Shown in pieces: positions 60,301 to 64,000 of a stretch of DNA of 64,000 bases (positions are counted from its first letter, which is position 1; the number at the start of each line of letters is the position of its first letter). Location: assembly GCA_905250025.1 (NCBI GenBank), contig CAJNOJ010000015.1, positions 744,001-808,000 on the forward strand, written 5' to 3'. The translations under genes were made by a program, and so were the position numbers. Source of the DNA: Adineta ricciae. Lineage: Eukaryota; Rotifera; Eurotatoria; Adinetida; Adinetidae. The notes beneath the pieces were generated by a model. That model ran no database searches. It was not told the DNA's origin and saw only the letters and a program-made list of their open reading frames with translations.

Positions 60301-61406
60301 GGGCGACGGGAATTTTGCTGTTGTTCACCGATCAAAATTACGCGGTAGTGACCGTGAGTACGCGATTAAAATAGTCGATAAATCCAAAATGAAAGTAAAT
60401 GAAATTTGTTCGAGCAAATGTCCAATTGATAATTATTTTGTCTTTTGCAATTGCAGGGAAAAGAATATATGTTGGATCATGAAATCAATATTATGTACAT
60501 GTGTAACCATCCGAATATCATTCGATTATTCGAAGATTACGAAACACCGGATGAAATCTATCTCGTGATGGAATTAATTAAAGGTGGAGATCTGTTTGAT
60601 TATATTACCAAACATCGCCGTTTTGATGAGCCAACGGCTTCGTTGATGATTAAAGATGTTGCTGAAGCACTATTGTATTTACATGCGAAAAAGATCGTTC
60701 ATCGAGATTTAAAACCGGAGAATTTATTAGTAATGCAAAGAAGAGACGCACGTATCACAATCAAGCTAACAGATTTCGGCTTAGCTATGCAAGTGTCTGG
60801 ACCAATAAAAACCGTTTGTGGCACACCAACGTAAGTCATTAGGAGTTTTATTTAGAAGAGAGATCCAATCAATATCTATTTTGTAGTTATGTCGCGCCGG
60901 AAATACTTGCTGAGACTGGTAAAACTTCAATTTGAAAAACAAAATGCAGCAAAGCATGCTAAGAAGGATTATTTTTGATCTAGGTTATGGGATGGAAGTT
61001 GATTGTTGGGCTGTGGGCATCATTCTGTATATTCTTCTTTGTGGTTATCCACCGTTCAAGAGTCCCGATCGAAATCAAGAAGCGCTATTTCAATTGATTC
61101 AACGCGGGAAATTTGTCTACGACACGGAATACTGGAGTTCGATATCAGCGAGTAAGATTCACTGAGTAAACGACATCAGCTGTGATATTGTTATTCGATC
61201 TATTTTTAGATGCAAAAAATTTAATTGATCATTTGTTAGTAGTTGATCGGCATAAACGAATGCGCGCTGATGACATTCTTCTACATCCGTGGATTATGAG
61301 TGTCGGCCAATCAAAACCCATACGTAATACGGAAGAATTAAAAGCTGCTTTACGCACAAAGTATGACACAAAGATCAAAGAATACACTGAGAATCAAGCA
61401 CCGTGA
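57385..61406 (+). CDS. DCLK: Doublecortin-like Ser/Thr kinase (DCLK)
   Basis: Multi-exon. After a Gln-rich N-terminus, doublecortin domain 1 begins KVTLFRNGDRYFPGKQ and includes LSTTIDLPYGVRRLFTP. Domain 2 is QITIVKQGNEKPHKSINIFV, then LLLDITESFGY, then IRRLFTLKGKQVNGINDIF. A long, charged Ser/Thr-rich linker leads to a CAMK-group kinase: RYELGKKMGDGNFAVVHR (Gly loop), YAIKIVDK (Lys), VHRDLKPENLL (catalytic Asp), TDFGLAM (Mg2+ Asp), CGTPTYVAPEIL, then VDCWAVGIILYILLCGYPPF. It ends KIKEYTENQAP. All catalytic residues are present. DCLKs bind and stabilise microtubules through the DC domains and signal in neurons and cilia. The 590-bp intron after DC1 is the longest here. Confidence 0.96.
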
Positions 61407-62002
61407 TTCTAAGAATACCAACGGCATTAAGCAGTGACGTTCGATTGTCAGATTTTGATTACTTCCGTCCACTTAAATAATTCTTCACTTCGTTCTTTTT
61501 CTAATCTCTTGTTTTGTTTTCTATATTTTTCTTTGCACAAGTTATTCACTTCATTACTATATTTGATAGACGAAGGAACACTAAGTATATACATATATAT
61601 TTCAATGTATTCATCATTATTTTCTTTTTGCTGCTCATAAAAGAAAGACGCTTTCATGATTTGCTTTGTTTGACGAACAGTGATACGACGAAATGAAATA
61701 AAATTCTTTTGAACTAATCTGATCTTATACCATCGAATAAGGACATTTTCTATGTTTGTTTTGAATGTTACACGAAGCAGGTGTAAGTGGTTCACAGAGA
61801 ATATCCAGACTCATTAAATACGCATTTTATGACGATCTCTTCCGCTAAAAATTATACTAATTGACTAAATGATAACTTTCCGTTGGAAATCGATACGTCG
61901 AAAAGTAGCGTCTGGATGAGAAAAAAACAACATCATCATTGGTATATCTTCATTTCAACATTCGCATATGAAACTTTAGTTTGTGATTTTATTAAAAATA
62001 AA
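61407..62002. other. Convergent intergenic region
   Basis: 3' UTRs of DCLK (+) and the protease (-). A reverse-strand AATAAA at about 61988-61993 would serve the protease. No gene. Confidence 0.5.
61697..61702 (+). terminator. Polyadenylation signal of DCLK
   Basis: AATAAA about 290 bp after the DCLK stop codon. Confidence 0.45.
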
Positions 62003-63028
62003 CTATAAGTAGGGTAGAACACTTTGAATCCAGGGCAAATAGAAACCAACACGTGTGTAGATTCCCGAAGAAATAGATGCGTCACATTGACTATTACCGT
62101 AACTAACGATGCCTGTTGCAACAAAATGGCCTTGGTTTTGATTATTATATTCTACAACTAGTAAAGGACTACCACTATCACCTGAGCATGTATCGATTGG
62201 TAGATGATTGTAGCCTGCACACATTTGCCGAGTGGAATCGATAATCGATTCTTGACATTTGCCGTTTCGCTCATCAACGATAGGCATGACGACATGTTGA
62301 AGAATTGGCGAATTCCGAGTACTTGGCTTGGATGTCAATTTGCCCCAACCACTGACAACTGCTGTGGTTTGCGCACGAGGATAGATGGATGATTGTATCG
62401 TTGGCAGACAACAAGGTTGCAAATCCGGAGCAAATACAGTTGTAATTTTAAGTATGGCTATATCATTGACGAACATACTGTTATTGTGTTGATATTCGGG
62501 ATGATTGAACCATCGATCAACATTGTATCGTTCACCACGAAATTGACGAAGGTCATGAGCTTTAGCTAACAGTTGAATTTGATTAGGGGTACGTCCATTG
62601 AGACAGTGTGCTGCAGTTAAAATTGCATTAGAAGATATGATAAATCCCGTACAGAATGGATCTGTTGAATATTGTTCAACTAGTGCAACTAACCATGGAT
62701 ACGTAAATGGAAGAGTATCTTTTCCACCGACTATTTTGCCGATTGATGATTTTTGTTGACGAAAATTTGGACAGCCACATGGTCGTGGGCCGCAAACAAA
62801 ATCTGGATATGATAAGAGTGTTGAAACTGTATGTCGATAACGAATAAAATAAAGAACAAGCAATGTAATCAATACAGCCAGTATAATTAAAGCACAGATT
62901 CCACCAACACAAAACAACAGGCTACGAAATGATCTTTGTCGTAGTCTCGGTCCAGATGTCGGCCTATAGGGAGCTGGAGGCGGCGGTGGGAGTGATTGGG
63001 ATGCACTGTAAGGCTGTTCGAAATACAT
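62003..63028 (-). CDS. Type II transmembrane trypsin-like serine protease
   Basis: A single exon of 341 codons. A Pro-rich cytosolic tail (SLPPPPPAPYRP) and one membrane anchor (LLFCVGGICALIILAVLITL, about residues 37-62) precede a short Cys-containing stem (CGPRPCGCP). The peptidase starts after the activation site GK|IVGG (about 98-102). The triad is His141 (LTAAHC), Asp189 (NDIAIL) and Ser285 (CSGDSGSP). Asp279, six residues before the Ser, gives trypsin-like Lys/Arg specificity. The domain is complete to the C-terminal helix (YLPWIQSVLPYL). Stem modules such as LDLR, CUB or SEA are absent, so it is a minimal membrane-anchored protease. It likely acts at the cell surface; the substrate is unknown. 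Confidence 0.93.
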   Translation of the reverse strand: MYFEQPYSASQSLPPPPPAPYRPTSGPRLRQRSFRSLLFCVGGICALIILAVLITLLVLYFIRYRHTVSTLLSYPDFVCGPRPCGCPNFRQQKSSIGKIVGGKDTLPFTYPWLVALVEQYSTDPFCTGFIISSNAILTAAHCLNGRTPNQIQLLAKAHDLRQFRGERYNVDRWFNHPEYQHNNSMFVNDIAILKITTVFAPDLQPCCLPTIQSSIYPRAQTTAVVSGWGKLTSKPSTRNSPILQHVVMPIVDERNGKCQESIIDSTRQMCAGYNHLPIDTCSGDSGSPLLVVEYNNQNQGHFVATGIVSYGNSQCDASISSGIYTRVGFYLPWIQSVLPYL

Positions 63029-63554
63029 TGCTAATCTTTTGTTTTATTATGTTACGAATAATTACTTTCTGTGGTCTGTTTTATATTTTAGCAAAAGAAT
63101 TAAAATGATTCAAATGTTAATCTCAGCCTTTTCAAAGATTAACGACAAAAACGAAATGATTCATTGTTTTCATGATAAAAATATGGATCTTTTTTCGTAA
63201 ATCAAAGTTTCTTTTTCATCATTTCGAGCCGGATTCCAGCTAAGCAAGAATATCTTATTTGAAATCAAAATACAAAGAGTCATTACCGTGCATAAATGAA
63301 AAATATCTATTTGAACAGAGTAAAACCCTTTTATTCGGATTATCATTCGTTGTCTTTTTAATCTTGTTTATCACGACAATCGATGTCAAGTACATATGTA
63401 TGTTTTCATCAATAGATATTTAGCAGTTTTAACTTTTATTTTGCTTGCTCAATACTGTTGATTATGCAGGATATGTAGAGACTTTTAGAGTTAGTTTACA
63501 AACTTGATAAATCAAAGGCATCGGATTCATTTCAAATCGAAAATTCCTACTCAC
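63029..63554. other. Intergenic region / 3' end of the rightmost gene
   Basis: Mostly AT-rich. A reverse-strand AATAAA near 63436-63441 probably ends the transcript of the gene at 63555-63911. A further terminal exon may lie between 63452 and 63555. Confidence 0.4.
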
Positions 63555-63911
63555 GTTTGGATCTTCAGGTTTAGTTATTGGTACAGAAAACTCAATGGAA
63601 TCTGATTGACATATTTCTATTCCATCGACAAAAACCAACACTTAGAAACAATCTAGCCGCTATACAAAAGATCAGAACATACTTACCAGTGCTTCTACGA
63701 CTTGCAGAGAATATATTTTTCATATCTTCATATCTATGTAAGTAGACAAACATTCATATTCAGTTCTACGTTCATCTATGTAAACAACATACCCTTAAGC
63801 TCTTTGATCGCCAGTATACTGCCATTTAATGTCGACGACATTCCGGAGATCTGGTTCTGCTCGAAACAAACAGGAGCCAGTCATCGGAGCTTTATGCCAC
63901 GCTTTTGACAT
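63555..63911 (-). CDS. Small unrecognised gene, 3' end not fixed
   Basis: Three exons (63911-63820, 63733-63687, 63640-63555) join in frame to 75 codons: MSKAWHKAPMTGSCLFRAEP, then NVVDIKWQYEDMKNIFSASR, then STVLVFVDGIEICQ and SIEFSVPITKPEDPN. The strand-rich STVLVFVDGIEIC block is faintly like the middle of a PTB/PID domain, too weak to name it. The first donor used here is CA|GTATAC; the stronger-looking donor 11 bp downstream would leave an in-frame stop. The C-terminus either reads on about 30 codons through a last donor-like site or is spliced to a tiny last exon. Confidence 0.45.
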
Positions 63912-64000
63912 TTTCGACTAGTTTCAGCACGTGATTGTTGAGTTTCGTAAAAGATTATTCTAGAAATTGATCGTTTTGAGTACTTGACTATTCGAAAGTA

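Noticed and set aside
62204-62912. Open frames antisense or out of frame to the serine protease
   Set aside because: Shadows of the complete, catalytically intact protease frame on the minus strand.
63809-63911. In-frame TAA in the rightmost gene, suggesting a broken gene
   Set aside because: A donor at 63819 (CA|GTATAC) skips it and keeps the frame through the next two exons, so no defect need be assumed.
1-64000. tRNA, rRNA, CRISPR arrays, retroelement or DNA-transposase genes
   Set aside because: I looked for tRNA box motifs, regular spaced repeats, reverse transcriptase and transposase motifs and found none convincing; a tRNAscan or HMM search would settle it.

Overview
This is a window of compact animal nuclear DNA. 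It is AT-rich, genes lie on both strands, and most introns are about 40-100 bp with plain GT-AG ends. The gene set is bilaterian: HES, a neurogenin-like bHLH, DIP2, a BK channel, a Kv3-type channel, a doublecortin kinase, Tamalin, MTMR14 and VAMPs. A TPR protein with a mono-ADP-ribosyltransferase fold, divergent class A GPCRs and an intron-poor J-domain gene point to a rotifer, most likely a bdelloid. The organism call is inference. I see 25 protein genes and no tRNA, rRNA or CRISPR array.

Layout. 0-5 kb: TMX1-like ER thioredoxin and a HES repressor (+). 5.4-7 kb: two axonemal-type genes on the minus strand, a DRC8/EFCAB2-like EF-hand protein and a stand-alone dynein-stalk-like protein, separated by only 15 bp. 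7.5-18.1 kb: an orphan gene (+), a GPCR (-), a single-pass PPxY membrane protein (-) and two orphans (-). 21-31 kb: Kv3/Shaw-type K+ channel (+), RPS28 (-), Tamalin (+), ART-TPR protein (-), MTMR14 phosphatase (-). 31-37.4 kb: an AT-rich accessory stretch with a glycine-zipper/J-domain gene, an intronless GPCR, two inverted-repeat elements and a degenerate minisatellite. 37.4-46.4 kb: BK (Slo1-type) channel and two tandem synaptobrevin paralogues (+). 47.4-55.5 kb: DIP2 and a YbaK-domain protein (+). 55.6-64 kb: neurogenin-like bHLH (-), DCLK (+), membrane-anchored trypsin-like protease (-), and a small unrecognised gene (-) starting near the right edge.

Many products would act in excitable or ciliated cells: two K+ channels, two R-SNAREs, Tamalin, DCLK, DIP2, two axonemal proteins and two developmental bHLH factors. 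They do not form one pathway.

Main points to check: (1) both VAMP paralogues have an intron splitting the start codon AT|G; (2) a free-standing dynein microtubule-binding stalk sits in an operon-like pair with a DRC8-like gene; (3) a 109-bp near-perfect foldback lies at 36.2-36.5 kb; (4) several genes have a splice-acceptor-like sequence touching or just before the ATG, which would fit spliced-leader trans-splicing; (5) the BK channel has a reduced calcium bowl and the ART lacks the first Glu of ExE.
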